NCBI GenBank assembly: GCA_020439745.1
Contig: JAGQSC010000019.1
Span: 496,001-560,000 of the forward strand
DNA: 64,000 bases
Direction of reading: 5' to 3'
Origin: Acidobacteriota bacterium
GTDB lineage: Bacteria; Acidobacteriota; Holophagae; Acanthopleuribacterales; Acanthopleuribacteraceae
Shown: piece after piece, positions 43,346 through 52,603 of the stretch
How the letters are laid out: each line of letters starts with the position of its first letter
How positions within the stretch are numbered: the stretch's first letter is position 1
Notes under the pieces: generated by a model
Databases searched by the model: none
The model's input: only the letters and a program-made list of their open reading frames with translations
Told to the model about the DNA's origin: nothing
Translations under genes and position numbers: made by a program

Positions 43346-44916
43346 TTGAGGGAAAGGAGAAACTTATCTGGATTCTCCAGATAACTCTTCACTTCCTGTG
43401 TAAACGACGCACCTACGTCGCCATCCACCACCCGATGATCAAACGACACAGCCACGTTCATCATTTTCCGAATGACGATTTGACCATTGCGTACAACCGC
43501 TCGATCTACGATGTTGTGCACTCCAAAAATCGCCACTTCCGGGTGATTGATGATGGGGGTCGCCAATAATCCACCCAACCGACCCAGGGACGTAATGGTA
43601 AACGTTCCATCCGATAGGTCAGCAGGAGAAGATTTGCGTGCTCGTGCACGGGCAGCCAGTGCATCGACGTCCGCGGCTATCTCAAGTACTGTTTTCTGAT
43701 CGGCATGTTTGACAACCGGCACCATCAATCCATGTTCGGTCGCTGTGGCAATACCCAAGTTGATATCGTGCTTGAACACCACTTCCATCGCCGCATCATC
43801 CACCGAGGCATTCATGATGGGGTACTTGCGGATGGATAGGGCGATCGCTTTCGCGATGAACGGAAGATAGGAGAGTTTCACACCCGAAGCTGCGGCATCG
43901 TCCTTAAGTCCGTTACGCAACGCCACCAGCCGATCCATCTCCACTTCTTCCACATAGGTGAAGTGCGGGACGATGCGTTTCGATTTGGCCATGTTGGCAT
44001 GGATCGCCTTACGCAAACCCTTGATGGGCTCACGGGTCTCGCCCTGACTGGGTGCAATGGATGTGGGTGCAAACGAAGGTGCAGTTTCAACGGCTGTCGT
44101 CGCGACAGGGGCCGGTTTCGCTGCAGGCGTGGCCTTAAAGGATTCGACATCGCTTCTGGTTATTCGGTGATGAGGACCCGAACCTACGATCTGATGTAAA
44201 TCGACACCGAGCTGTCCGGCAAGGCGACGTACAGCTGGCGTGGCTAAGGGCGTTCCGAACGCGCTGACTGACGGATTCTCACCCGCCACCATCGCAGGTC
44301 TTGTAGCAGGGGCCACAACCGGAGCAGGTTCCCGTGCGGGTTGCGCTGCCGGTTGGTCCGAAACTCCTGCACCACTGAACACAGCCAATTCCGCACCCAC
44401 CGCCACAATATCGCCGGGCGAAGCAGCCAACGAAACGATGGTGCCTGAAACGGGGGCGGGTATTTCTACGGTCGCCTTGTCCGTAAGCACCGAAACAAGT
44501 GGCTGGTCTTCAGCAATGGCATCACCCACACCCACATACCACTCAACGATCTCACCTTCCATCACACCTTCACCAATTTCTGGTAACGGAAAAGAGAACG
44601 AGCTCGCTGCCGCCTCGCGTTTGGTGGTTTGTGCATTGCTTTGGGGGGCTGGTTTAGACGGTGCAGCTGGAGCCGCTCCGCTATCGCCAAACACGGCGAT
44701 TGTCGATCCCACTTCGACCACATCGCCCGGTTGACCGTGAATGGCTTGTATGGTGCCTGCATCGGGTGCAGCAATTTCAACGGTCGCCTTGTCGGTCAAC
44801 ACGGAGACCAAGGGTTGGTCGGCAGCAACTTGATCGCCCACAGCAACATGCCATTCGACGATCTCACCCTCCATCACACCTTCACCGATTTCAGGTAATT
44901 TGAACTCAAAACTCAT
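43342..44916 (-). CDS. 2-oxo acid dehydrogenase E2 (dihydrolipoyl acyltransferase) with two lipoyl domains
   Basis: This is a 524-residue E2. Two lipoyl domains (2-76 and about 106-182) each have the lipoylated lysine in LTDKATVEI. A peripheral-subunit-binding domain (ATPAVRRLAGQLGVDLHQIVGSGPHHRI) precedes the catalytic domain with SFDHRVVDGD near the C-terminus. The PEIGEGVMEGEIVEW lipoyl start resembles branched-chain or broad 2-oxoacid E2s. The E1 and E3 genes are not in the window. lipA lies directly upstream (11-base gap), supplying the lipoyl group. The substrate (pyruvate versus branched-chain) is uncertain. Confidence 0.88.
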   Translation of the reverse strand: MSFEFKLPEIGEGVMEGEIVEWHVAVGDQVAADQPLVSVLTDKATVEIAAPDAGTIQAIHGQPGDVVEVGSTIAVFGDSGAAPAAPSKPAPQSNAQTTKREAAASSFSFPLPEIGEGVMEGEIVEWYVGVGDAIAEDQPLVSVLTDKATVEIPAPVSGTIVSLAASPGDIVAVGAELAVFSGAGVSDQPAAQPAREPAPVVAPATRPAMVAGENPSVSAFGTPLATPAVRRLAGQLGVDLHQIVGSGPHHRITRSDVESFKATPAAKPAPVATTAVETAPSFAPTSIAPSQGETREPIKGLRKAIHANMAKSKRIVPHFTYVEEVEMDRLVALRNGLKDDAAASGVKLSYLPFIAKAIALSIRKYPIMNASVDDAAMEVVFKHDINLGIATATEHGLMVPVVKHADQKTVLEIAADVDALAARARARKSSPADLSDGTFTITSLGRLGGLLATPIINHPEVAIFGVHNIVDRAVVRNGQIVIRKMMNVAVSFDHRVVDGDVGASFTQEVKSYLENPDKFLLSLK

Positions 44917-44927
44917 GCCTGTCTCCT

Positions 44928-45845
44928 TTAGACTTCCATAGCGCCGCGTACCGAGAGCGCCCGTTGTTTTGCCAAAAGGTTGGCCAAAAAGAATTCGCCA
45001 GCCTTATAAGACGACCGCACCAAAGGCCCGGCCGCCACATACAAAAAACCCAATCTGCGCGCTTGGTCTGCCAACAAATCGAATTCGTCTGGTGGTAAGA
45101 ACCGTTGAACGGACAAGTGTTTTCGGGTTGGTTGAAGGTATTGTCCCAATGTCAGAACGTCCACACCCACTTCGCGAAGGTCGATCATGGATTGCCTGAC
45201 TTCGTCATGAGTCTCACCAAGACCTAACATCAAAGACGATTTGGTGATACCTCGCGGTTCCATTTCCTTAACCATCTGCAAGACAGCCAGACTCTGTGCA
45301 TAAGTAGCGCGTGGATCTCGAACCGTGGGTGTCAACGATGCAACGGTTTCCAGGTTGTGCGCAAACACATCGGGTTTGGCGTTTAAGACCTTTTCGATAC
45401 TGGCCCGTTCACCTTGATAATCCGAAGTGAGGACTTCGATAAAGCAGTCTGGTTTGGCAGCTCGGATCGCGTCAATGACCGCAGCGAAATGGCCAGCTCC
45501 ACCATCGGGGAGATCATCGCGATCCACACAAGTGATCACCGCATAGTTCAGGTTCATTCGACTGACGATTTCCGCACACTTTGAAGGTTCATCGGCATCA
45601 ACCACCCCTTTGGGATTACCTGAAGCGACCGAACAAAACCGGCAGCCACGCGTGCACACTTCGCCGAGAATCATCAAGGTTGCCGTGCCGCTGGACCAGC
45701 ATTCCCCTAAGTTTGGGCATTTGGCTTCTTCGCAAACGGTGTATAGCTTCCGTTCACGCAAGTCCCGTTTCAGGTGATGGTGTTTATCGCCACCTGCAAG
45801 GGGTACCTGTAACCACGGCGGTTTACGACGCGAGACTTTCGGCAT
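44928..45845 (-). CDS. lipA: Lipoyl synthase
   Basis: The 305-residue radical SAM enzyme inserts sulfur at C6 and C8 of octanoyl groups. It has the auxiliary cluster cysteines C38, C43 and C49 (CEEAKCPNLGEC), the radical SAM cluster CTRGCRFC (C64, C68, C71) and the C-terminal VRSSY motif. I place the start at ATG 45845 with GGAG 7 bases upstream, inside the end of psd. Its neighbour, E2, has two lipoyl domains needing this modification. Confidence 0.93.
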   Translation of the reverse strand: MPKVSRRKPPWLQVPLAGGDKHHHLKRDLRERKLYTVCEEAKCPNLGECWSSGTATLMILGEVCTRGCRFCSVASGNPKGVVDADEPSKCAEIVSRMNLNYAVITCVDRDDLPDGGAGHFAAVIDAIRAAKPDCFIEVLTSDYQGERASIEKVLNAKPDVFAHNLETVASLTPTVRDPRATYAQSLAVLQMVKEMEPRGITKSSLMLGLGETHDEVRQSMIDLREVGVDVLTLGQYLQPTRKHLSVQRFLPPDEFDLLADQARRLGFLYVAAGPLVRSSYKAGEFFLANLLAKQRALSVRGAMEV

Positions 45846-46479
45846 GCGCATGCTCCGGTAGTCTGGCAAGGATATCGCTGCCACCGCGAATTTTCTGTCC
45901 CATGGCCACATTAAGCACGGCGTCACCAGGAAGGTTGATGTCCATTCGCGAGCCAAATCGAATCAAACCGTAACGCTCTCCCCGACCAACCTGGTCGCCC
46001 TTCTTTTTCCAACAGACAATGCGCCGAGCAATTAATCCTGCTATCTGGGTGACGTCAACGTAGCGTTCGCCTTGACTGATGCGGATCGCGTTGCGCTCGT
46101 TTTCTGACGAAGCGCGGGGATCGTAGGCGGCGAGAAACTTTCCTTCGGTGTATGTCATCTCGCTGATGGTCCCCTGCATGGGGCAGCGATTGATGTGCAC
46201 GTTAAACACATTGAGAAACACGGAAATCACCCAACGCTGTTGTTCATCGCGTCCAATATGGACAATTTTGCCATCGGCCGGAGAAACCAGATCCCGTTCA
46301 TCGCCCGGTATTTGTCGGTAGGGGTTGCGAAAAAAATAAGCCACATAACCTGCCAGCAAAAGGCAAAGCAACCCAACCCACAACGGCCATTTGAGGGTAA
46401 AAGATACAGCAGCTAACACGAGAAAGGGTGCCATGAACGGCCAGCCTTCGCGCGCTATCAGTTCGTTGTGTTTCCTCAA
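45823..46479 (-). CDS. psd: Phosphatidylserine decarboxylase
   Basis: The 218-residue protein is a short, membrane-attached Psd. It has two hydrophobic segments near 15-50, the SPADG motif (66-70), VNVHINRCP-like VFNVHINRCP (91-100) and the self-cleavage site FGS (175-177), which generates the pyruvoyl group on the alpha chain. It forms phosphatidylethanolamine. The start is a TTG with GGAGG 8 bases upstream; its end overlaps lipA by 23 bases. Confidence 0.92.
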   Translation of the reverse strand: MRKHNELIAREGWPFMAPFLVLAAVSFTLKWPLWVGLLCLLLAGYVAYFFRNPYRQIPGDERDLVSPADGKIVHIGRDEQQRWVISVFLNVFNVHINRCPMQGTISEMTYTEGKFLAAYDPRASSENERNAIRISQGERYVDVTQIAGLIARRIVCWKKKGDQVGRGERYGLIRFGSRMDINLPGDAVLNVAMGQKIRGGSDILARLPEHAHAESLAS

Positions 46480-46556
46480 ATGACCCGCCTCCTCACGAAC
46501 TTCGGCCTGACATCATAGCGTAAATAGGCGCGTACCGAAACCCTGAGCAAGTGAAC

Positions 46557-47267
46557 TCAATCCGCTCTCAAACGCAGTTTGGCCTGTGCCGTCCGCAGCG
46601 CCTCCGCACTCATGCTTGCTCGATGATCATCCAGAAACTTGCGCACGTCTTGAGCCCGCACGTGACTGAGGTCCCGCAACAGCCAACCCACAGCGGTCTG
46701 TTCAAACCGGTCATTCCCAAGCACCAACTGGTGACAGGCTTCCAGTGCTTTGGCCACATAGCCCCCAAAAGGTTCGGCTTTCTTGATGTAGGGAACAAAT
46801 GACACGACGCCAGCTCGTCGGCGCCAAAGCGACGTGGCTTTCGTCCAGGTGACCAATTGTTCCGCCATCGGTAAGCCCCCGCGCGCCATCCAAGGCCCCA
46901 GTAGTTTCACGCAAAACCAGTCGGTGACATTCCAATCTGCGATGTATCCAGCATCGAACCATTCAGCAATCGTAGCCAAATCCCGCCCGTGCTCCAATCT
47001 GGGGAGCAGATGTTCAGCCAGCCATAAGAGCGCCGCTAACTTGTCCTCAGCGTAACGGCTCGCCATCAACTCTGTGCATATTGCCATTTGCCGGTTCACG
47101 GTCTCGTCGAGGATCCCGTGTTCCGACAGCCAAGCCGCCGTGTGTTTGCGAGTAGCCTTCATCTCTGTACCGCGAAAAGGCGTGACCCCCTTCATGTAGG
47201 ATTCCCACCAATTCTTTTTCTGAAGCGTTGCAGCGGCCTGCAGCCTGTGTTGCAAGTCGTCAATCAC
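46557..47267 (-). CDS. AlkD-like DNA alkylation repair protein
   Basis: The 236-residue protein is all-helical (HEAT-like), with the AlkD patterns YMKGVTPFRGTEM, AALLWLAEHLLPR, WNVTDWFCVKLLG and WLLRDLSHVRAQDVRKFL. AlkD-type glycosylases remove bulky cationic alkylated bases without flipping them out. It is divergent from pyrF across 47 bases. Some family members have lost activity; the key Asp (NVTDW) and Trp residues are present. Confidence 0.82.
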   Translation of the reverse strand: MIDDLQHRLQAAATLQKKNWWESYMKGVTPFRGTEMKATRKHTAAWLSEHGILDETVNRQMAICTELMASRYAEDKLAALLWLAEHLLPRLEHGRDLATIAEWFDAGYIADWNVTDWFCVKLLGPWMARGGLPMAEQLVTWTKATSLWRRRAGVVSFVPYIKKAEPFGGYVAKALEACHQLVLGNDRFEQTAVGWLLRDLSHVRAQDVRKFLDDHRASMSAEALRTAQAKLRLRAD

Positions 47268-47285
47268 AGATCATCTCCTCCTGTC

Positions 47286-47291
47286 TATAAT
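47286..47291 (+). promoter_or_regulatory. -10 box of pyrF
   Basis: A perfect TATAAT lies 24 bases before the pyrF ATG. I see no good -35 at 16-18 bases, so it may need help from an activator or an extended -10. Confidence 0.4.
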
Positions 47292-47314
47292 ATCTCCGCC
47301 GTGGGAGGGTAGGG

Positions 47315-48211
47315 ATGAATCATTTTGGAGATCGCCTGGTTGGCGTTGTTGAGCAGAAACACAGTCGGTTGGTGGTAGGTCTAGACCCACATTGGCACCT
47401 GATTCCCGAATCATTTCGCCAGAAGCGCAAGGGTGATATTTACACCGTAATAGTTGATTACATGACCGGTGTGGTAGATGCGACCTATCCCTTCGCTGCA
47501 GCGTTCAAGCCTCAGTTGGCGTTCTTCGAACGCTTTGGTCCTCGAGGCATGGAGGCGCTTCAAGCGGTTATTCAAGTGGTCAAAAAGCACGATGGGATTG
47601 TGATCATGGACGGTAAACGCAACGATATTGGTAGTACGGCCGAGGCCTATGCGAGTGCCTATCTCCAGGATTCAGAGTTCGAGACGCCCTATCCAAGCGA
47701 CGCAATTACTCTGAACGCGTTATTGGGATCGGACAGCATTCACCCGTTCATTCAGCACCAGCAACACGGTGTCTTTGTTCTGGTGAAGACCAGCAACAAA
47801 CACAGCGGTGAATTTCAAGATCTCATGCTCTCTTCCGGCGAAACGCTTTCTGACCGATTGGCCAAGGCCGTGGAAGCATGGACAGAACCCCTACGCGGGG
47901 CGAGCGGATATGGCACAGTGGGTGCCGTGGTAGGCGCCACCTATCCCAGGCACATGGCCCGGTTACGTAAGCTCATGCCACACAGCTGGATCTTGGTTCC
48001 CGGTTACGGGGCGCAGGGCGGTTCGCTTGACGCTGTCAGAGCTGCATTCAACAAAGACGGTCTGGGTGCACTGGTAAGCTCATCTCGAGCCATCTGTTTT
48101 CCCCATCCAGATGCCGATTTTGCCGAGGTGCGCGATGCTGCAAAGGACGCCTGCAGCGAGATCAATCGGTTATGCCTGCCCATCAAATCGCAAAACCTAC
48201 CGCGTCCGTGA
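47315..48211 (+). CDS. pyrF: Orotidine 5'-phosphate decarboxylase (subfamily 2)
   Basis: The 298-residue enzyme makes UMP from OMP. It belongs to the longer subfamily with the catalytic motif DGKRNDIGSTAEAYA (K101, D104), VGLDPH near the N-terminus and YGTVGAVVGATYP in the phosphate-binding region. GGGAGGGTAGGG precedes the ATG. Its 3' end overlaps the convergent unknown gene by 15 bases. Confidence 0.92.
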   Translation: MNHFGDRLVGVVEQKHSRLVVGLDPHWHLIPESFRQKRKGDIYTVIVDYMTGVVDATYPFAAAFKPQLAFFERFGPRGMEALQAVIQVVKKHDGIVIMDGKRNDIGSTAEAYASAYLQDSEFETPYPSDAITLNALLGSDSIHPFIQHQQHGVFVLVKTSNKHSGEFQDLMLSSGETLSDRLAKAVEAWTEPLRGASGYGTVGAVVGATYPRHMARLRKLMPHSWILVPGYGAQGGSLDAVRAAFNKDGLGALVSSSRAICFPHPDADFAEVRDAAKDACSEINRLCLPIKSQNLPRP

Positions 48212-50410
48212 TTGGATGCTCTGTTCCACAAACAAGTCATCGATTACCGACATAGTTTCCCAGGTATGCCAGGCAGCGAGCATGGGTGCATCAATCACCG
48301 CATCTCCGGCGTTACCCAACAAGCTAACAGTGTCATGGGAATGTGCCCGCCATTCAATACGTACAGCGCCTTGCGGCATGGCATCCAGAACCTGGCTTAG
48401 TGGTCCGCTGTCGCGAACCATTTTGAACAGGATCTTGCCGACCACTCCAAATTGCTTTTCAGGATCGTCTTTCGTTCGAGAAAGTCGCCGAGAGAGGATG
48501 GGGTGCAAGCGAAACCAGCCCCTCACGTCATGTCCTTTGGTGGCTTTTAACCGCAACAAGGTGTCACTGAGATCGTTGATTGAGGTTTCGTCGAGGACCA
48601 TTCGGTACCCCAATTGCGCTTCCCGATAACGCGGTAACGAGGGCCAGGACTTGATTTCGTTAAGTTCGGCCCGATTACCAAGACAACGAATGATCCGACG
48701 ACTCACGTCCAGGTACTCGTGGAATGACAAGCGATCGTCCTCAAACAAATCCACGACCTCAATAAAGGCATCGCCCGAAGGATCCATCATGTCGGTTACA
48801 AAGCCGCGCAGTTGCGTGGTCCTGCGGTCGGATATGTCCAGGACCCGGAAATTGAATCTCGATGCATATGATAGGGCCCGTCCAGTGACTTCGTTTTCTT
48901 GTTCGATATCTTCCATTCGCCAGTCGTCATCCAGCATGGTCGTCCTGCGGCGCACGTTGATCAGACGAATCCCCAACTTGGCATAGGATTCGCTGTTGTT
49001 GTAGCGACTGTACACGGCCCGATCCCATGTCATTTCCGGCAGTCGCCCACGAATGAAACGATCCACCAGAAACGAATCGATATCACGACGGAAAGAGAAG
49101 TTGATCACAGCCGCCGCACCGAAGGCCAATCCATTTATGCGTACGCCTCGTTCCAATGCTCGGTGTGCCTCGTCTACTTGTACGGGATCATCCAACGGCA
49201 CCAATTTCTGCATGAAGAGGCGCGTACCATACCCCTTCTTCACGCGGTACTGTGCCGCTGTTCCTAATACCAATCGCAGAGGATCGAGCGGGCCGTCAAA
49301 ATCCGGGCGTATGCGCGTGTCAAATTCCAACAGGCGTTCCACGCGTCCGCCAAAACGTAGCTCCACGGCGCTGGACGAGTTCTTACTGACGCTGACAAAA
49401 AACGTGCCTTGCAATCCCACAAATGTGTTGAGTTTCCAGGGGTACTGGTCGCCAAATGAGGTGGGCCTTTCGCGCAGTTCGGCCAATGTCAGTCCAGATG
49501 TGCTGGGATACACCACTCTGATACCGATTGGCATGCGATCAAATGAGTGCGTGGAGTAAGGCAGTTCGCTAGTGGGTACGATCTTGGTGAACAAAGCGTC
49601 GAACCAGCGATCATAACCGTCGCGAATCACCACGATCCGTTTCTCAAGATTCAAAAACGCGCCTTCCTCTATTAACTCCCCATCGCCTCGAAGCCGGTTC
49701 CCCAAGAGAAACTCCGCACCCAGGCTATAAATATCAAACACCGAATAGGTGCCGGACAAATCGAGCCTGATCCTTCTGTCCACTCGGACCTTGGGACTAA
49801 TGCGGCTGAAATCTCCTTCAATATTCCAGTGCTTGGACAAAGTAAGTGGTACCCCGTCCAGATCCAGAACCTCATCCAAGAAGACCTCAGCCATGAAATT
49901 GGCAAATCGAGAACCCTTCTTAGCGTTGAGTTTGTCGTCAAACTTTAGGGCTGGGTAATGTTCGGTGGGCAATGCGTCTAATGGGAACGGTGCTACCCGC
50001 CTCAGGTCCGTGGCCAAAGGGTATTCCCTGAGAATCAGTAACGCCCCGCTGTTGGATTCCGCAACCACGCGGCCATTCTCGATATCTCCAAGAATATTGT
50101 CCCAAGTCACCCGATCAGGATGCCCCCAAATCTCGCATAATGCACCCAAATCACCAGGCTCAAGAAACCAGGATTCTGTGACGGTCACGCCGCCATCAGG
50201 CGAGCGGCGTACTTGACGTCGAAAAAGCACGGGACCTTCGAAGCCCTCCAGGGTCCACTCGAGTGCAAACTGATAATTCCCTTCGAAGGTACCCCACACC
50301 GAAGGCTGTTGTGTGGTCATTCGTGCCTGTATATCCCCCATCATCAAGCGTCGAACTTCGTGTTCGCCACCCCATAAGATCGCACTAAATCCAAAGAGCA
50401 TCCAATTCAT
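48197..50410 (-). CDS. Large exported protein of unknown function
   Basis: With the ATG at 50410 the protein has 737 residues and a short hydrophobic N-terminus (MNWMLFGFSAILWGG) that may be a signal peptide. The rest has many charged, aromatic and beta-prone segments and no motif I recognise. Near residues 440-560 there is an alternating strand pattern reminiscent of an outer-membrane barrel, but this is weak. The start overlaps the stop of the 42-residue ORF as ATGA. It is last in a coupled trio with the TPR-HTH protein. Confidence 0.6.
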   Translation of the reverse strand: MNWMLFGFSAILWGGEHEVRRLMMGDIQARMTTQQPSVWGTFEGNYQFALEWTLEGFEGPVLFRRQVRRSPDGGVTVTESWFLEPGDLGALCEIWGHPDRVTWDNILGDIENGRVVAESNSGALLILREYPLATDLRRVAPFPLDALPTEHYPALKFDDKLNAKKGSRFANFMAEVFLDEVLDLDGVPLTLSKHWNIEGDFSRISPKVRVDRRIRLDLSGTYSVFDIYSLGAEFLLGNRLRGDGELIEEGAFLNLEKRIVVIRDGYDRWFDALFTKIVPTSELPYSTHSFDRMPIGIRVVYPSTSGLTLAELRERPTSFGDQYPWKLNTFVGLQGTFFVSVSKNSSSAVELRFGGRVERLLEFDTRIRPDFDGPLDPLRLVLGTAAQYRVKKGYGTRLFMQKLVPLDDPVQVDEAHRALERGVRINGLAFGAAAVINFSFRRDIDSFLVDRFIRGRLPEMTWDRAVYSRYNNSESYAKLGIRLINVRRRTTMLDDDWRMEDIEQENEVTGRALSYASRFNFRVLDISDRRTTQLRGFVTDMMDPSGDAFIEVVDLFEDDRLSFHEYLDVSRRIIRCLGNRAELNEIKSWPSLPRYREAQLGYRMVLDETSINDLSDTLLRLKATKGHDVRGWFRLHPILSRRLSRTKDDPEKQFGVVGKILFKMVRDSGPLSQVLDAMPQGAVRIEWRAHSHDTVSLLGNAGDAVIDAPMLAAWHTWETMSVIDDLFVEQSIQSRTR

Positions 50411-50535
50411 GTTGGGTCGCTCGAATCTGGGGCGTTCCATTCCAATACGTATCGCGGCACATCATTGAGGTCCGTGTCTTCAAAGAGCGGAGGAACCCAG
50501 GTCATATCGACATCGGGCCACGGTTTATCTATCAT
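50407..50535 (-). CDS. 42-residue ORF coupled on both sides
   Basis: It starts at ATG 50535, overlapping the previous stop as ATGA, and ends at a TGA that overlaps the next ATG as ATGA. The acidic, Pro- and Trp-containing product begins MIDKPWPDVDMTWVPPLFED and ends WNAPDSSDPT, with no cysteine or hydrophobic helix. The double 4-base overlap is strong evidence of translation within the trio. No family is recognised; it may be a small partner of one of its neighbours. Confidence 0.6.
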   Translation of the reverse strand: MIDKPWPDVDMTWVPPLFEDTDLNDVPRYVLEWNAPDSSDPT

Positions 50536-51674
50536 GACTCGCCTTCGAAGAGATCGAGCTGTTCCTGAGAACGGATGGCGATTGGTTGGCTCCGTATTTC
50601 CAGTCCCAACTTCCTGAGGGTCTGGTAGTAGCGATCGAGTTCTGTCGGTGAAAAATGCAAAAGATCAGATCCACGGTGAAAGGGCAAGACGCCGCGTTGG
50701 GCTCGACCGAGCAACCGCTTGATGGGTATGCCATAACGTTCGGCTACCTGTACCAATGTCATAGGTTCCAATCGCTCCGGTTTCTTAGAGCGGAAATCGA
50801 ACACATGTTCAGCGATTTCTTTGGTGTAAGCAGAGTCAATCAAGAACGCCTTCGACAGATCGGCCAAATAGTCTTCGCCCAATCTCGCCTTTGCTTGTGC
50901 CAGCCCCAACAACGCCATGCAGTTGCGTCCATCCATTGCAAGCAATTCAGAGAAACAGGCGCGAGCCTTGGCGTCCTGGTCCAGATACAACCACACTTCA
51001 CCCAGTCCCAATCGGGGTTCAATCAAATTGGGATAGGCCTCAATCCACCTTTCCAACACACCCACACATTCTGAAATCCGCTTTGCGGAACGCAAACACA
51101 CGATGCGCAGCTCGAACGCCATTTCGTTCTTGGGATCCAATAAATGAACCCAAGAAAGTCGCTTTAGGCTCTGATCGTATTGATGTTTGTGCATCAGTTG
51201 AACCGATTCGTCCAAGAGCATCCGCACCCTGGCGGCCCTGGACTTGCGCAAGGTGGACCGCTCGCTTGAAGTCAAGCTCAATGTCTGGGTCCGTACCATC
51301 ACAGCCAACTCACCAAGCTCCTTGCCACCACTGTGAATGATTTGTGCCAATCTGATTTCCTGAAAGAACTCGCGCAATGAAGACACGACCGAATCGCTGA
51401 ATGTAAATGTAATCGATTGTTTCGTCTGGTAGCGTTGAATGAACGTATAAGCCATGTCCAATCCGTCTTGAATCATCAAATGCACCAGACAGGGCGCGTC
51501 GTTCAATTGGTCTTTGGACTCAACTTCAACCCACTGATAGTCGGTATCCACATCGGCGACTTCGATATACTCAAGCATGGATGCTGCTCCGCCTTGAAAC
51601 CATACTTCTATTCTATCCGCGATCCTGTGATCCTCAACACGGATCGCATCCGCTGGAATTGGTAAATTCAGCAA
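50532..51674 (-). CDS. TPR protein with a C-terminal MerR-like HTH
   Basis: The 380-residue protein has an N-terminal domain of unknown fold (1-130), TPR-like helices (about 150-290: QYDQSLKRLSWVHLLDPKNEMAFELR, EAYPNLIEPRLGLGEVWLYL) and a C-terminal segment MTLVQVAERYGIPIKRLLGRAQRGVLPFHR that looks like a MerR/excisionase helix-turn-helix. The start is uncertain: the frame opens at a TTG (51674) without a clear ribosome site, and ATG 51578 is an alternative. First gene of the coupled trio. Confidence 0.6.
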   Translation of the reverse strand: MLNLPIPADAIRVEDHRIADRIEVWFQGGAASMLEYIEVADVDTDYQWVEVESKDQLNDAPCLVHLMIQDGLDMAYTFIQRYQTKQSITFTFSDSVVSSLREFFQEIRLAQIIHSGGKELGELAVMVRTQTLSLTSSERSTLRKSRAARVRMLLDESVQLMHKHQYDQSLKRLSWVHLLDPKNEMAFELRIVCLRSAKRISECVGVLERWIEAYPNLIEPRLGLGEVWLYLDQDAKARACFSELLAMDGRNCMALLGLAQAKARLGEDYLADLSKAFLIDSAYTKEIAEHVFDFRSKKPERLEPMTLVQVAERYGIPIKRLLGRAQRGVLPFHRGSDLLHFSPTELDRYYQTLRKLGLEIRSQPIAIRSQEQLDLFEGES

Positions 51675-51779
51675 GGCCGGTGGCGTCAGGTTGCAAATCC
51701 ACTTGATTCACGCCAACGCAACACGCTAAAAAGGTTACAATGACTTGGATTTGGCCAGAAACGAGACAAAAGGCTCCCC

Positions 51780-52553
51780 ATGAAACTTGAAATACTCGGT
51801 TCATACGGCGGCAATGCCAACTTCTACAAGTTGACCAGCTTCCTGATCGACGATTTCCTGGCGTTGGATGCTGGTTGCCTTACTACCGCACTGAACCTGG
51901 ACAGGCAATATCAAGTGACCGACATCGTGATTTCACATTCACACATGGACCACACGGGCTCCTTGCCCTATCTCATCGACAACCAGTTCGGTCTGACGGA
52001 ATCACCCCTTCGCATATGGTCCAGTCCTTTTGTCCTGGATGCCTTGCGCCAACACATCTTCAATGATGTCATCTGGCCTGATTTCACCAAGCTGCCCAAT
52101 GAATCACAGCCATGCATGACGCTTGAGCCCATGTCACCGCTGGAAACCATACACATCCGACATCTACGCATCACACCCATTCCAGTCAACCACATCGTTC
52201 CCTGTTGTGCATTTCTGGTGGAGTCCACGCTTAGCGGTGCAGCCATCCTCTACACGGCAGACACAACCAATACGGATCAGATCTGGGAAATCGCCAACCA
52301 GAAAGAGAACCTCAAAGGTGTCATTGTGGATTGTTCGTTCCCGAACAATATGACCGATTTGGCGATTGCTTCCGGACACATGACCCCGCAGTTATTGGCC
52401 AAAGACCTCAAAAAGCTAAAGCGTCCCTGCAAGATTATGATCTACCACTTAAAACCGTCGTTTGACGGCAAGATGACTCAGGAGCTCGACGACCTAGGCC
52501 TTGAACTCGATTACGACATACAGGGAAAGGTATTCGAGTTCACTTCCACTTGA
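51780..52553 (+). CDS. MBL-fold hydrolase, cAMP phosphodiesterase class II-like
   Basis: The 257-residue protein has the metal motif SHSHMDHTGSLP and a late TADTTNTDQIW and HLKPSFDGK, as in class II cyclic-nucleotide phosphodiesterases (CpdP-type). It lacks a signal peptide. It begins the plus-strand run to the right. The cyclic nucleotide itself is inference from fold resemblance; other phosphodiester substrates are possible. Confidence 0.7.
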   Translation: MKLEILGSYGGNANFYKLTSFLIDDFLALDAGCLTTALNLDRQYQVTDIVISHSHMDHTGSLPYLIDNQFGLTESPLRIWSSPFVLDALRQHIFNDVIWPDFTKLPNESQPCMTLEPMSPLETIHIRHLRITPIPVNHIVPCCAFLVESTLSGAAILYTADTTNTDQIWEIANQKENLKGVIVDCSFPNNMTDLAIASGHMTPQLLAKDLKKLKRPCKIMIYHLKPSFDGKMTQELDDLGLELDYDIQGKVFEFTST

Positions 52554-52603
52554 ATCACTGCGCGGTTCAGCTAGGATAGGTGCATTCCAAGGGAGGTGGG
52601 TCG

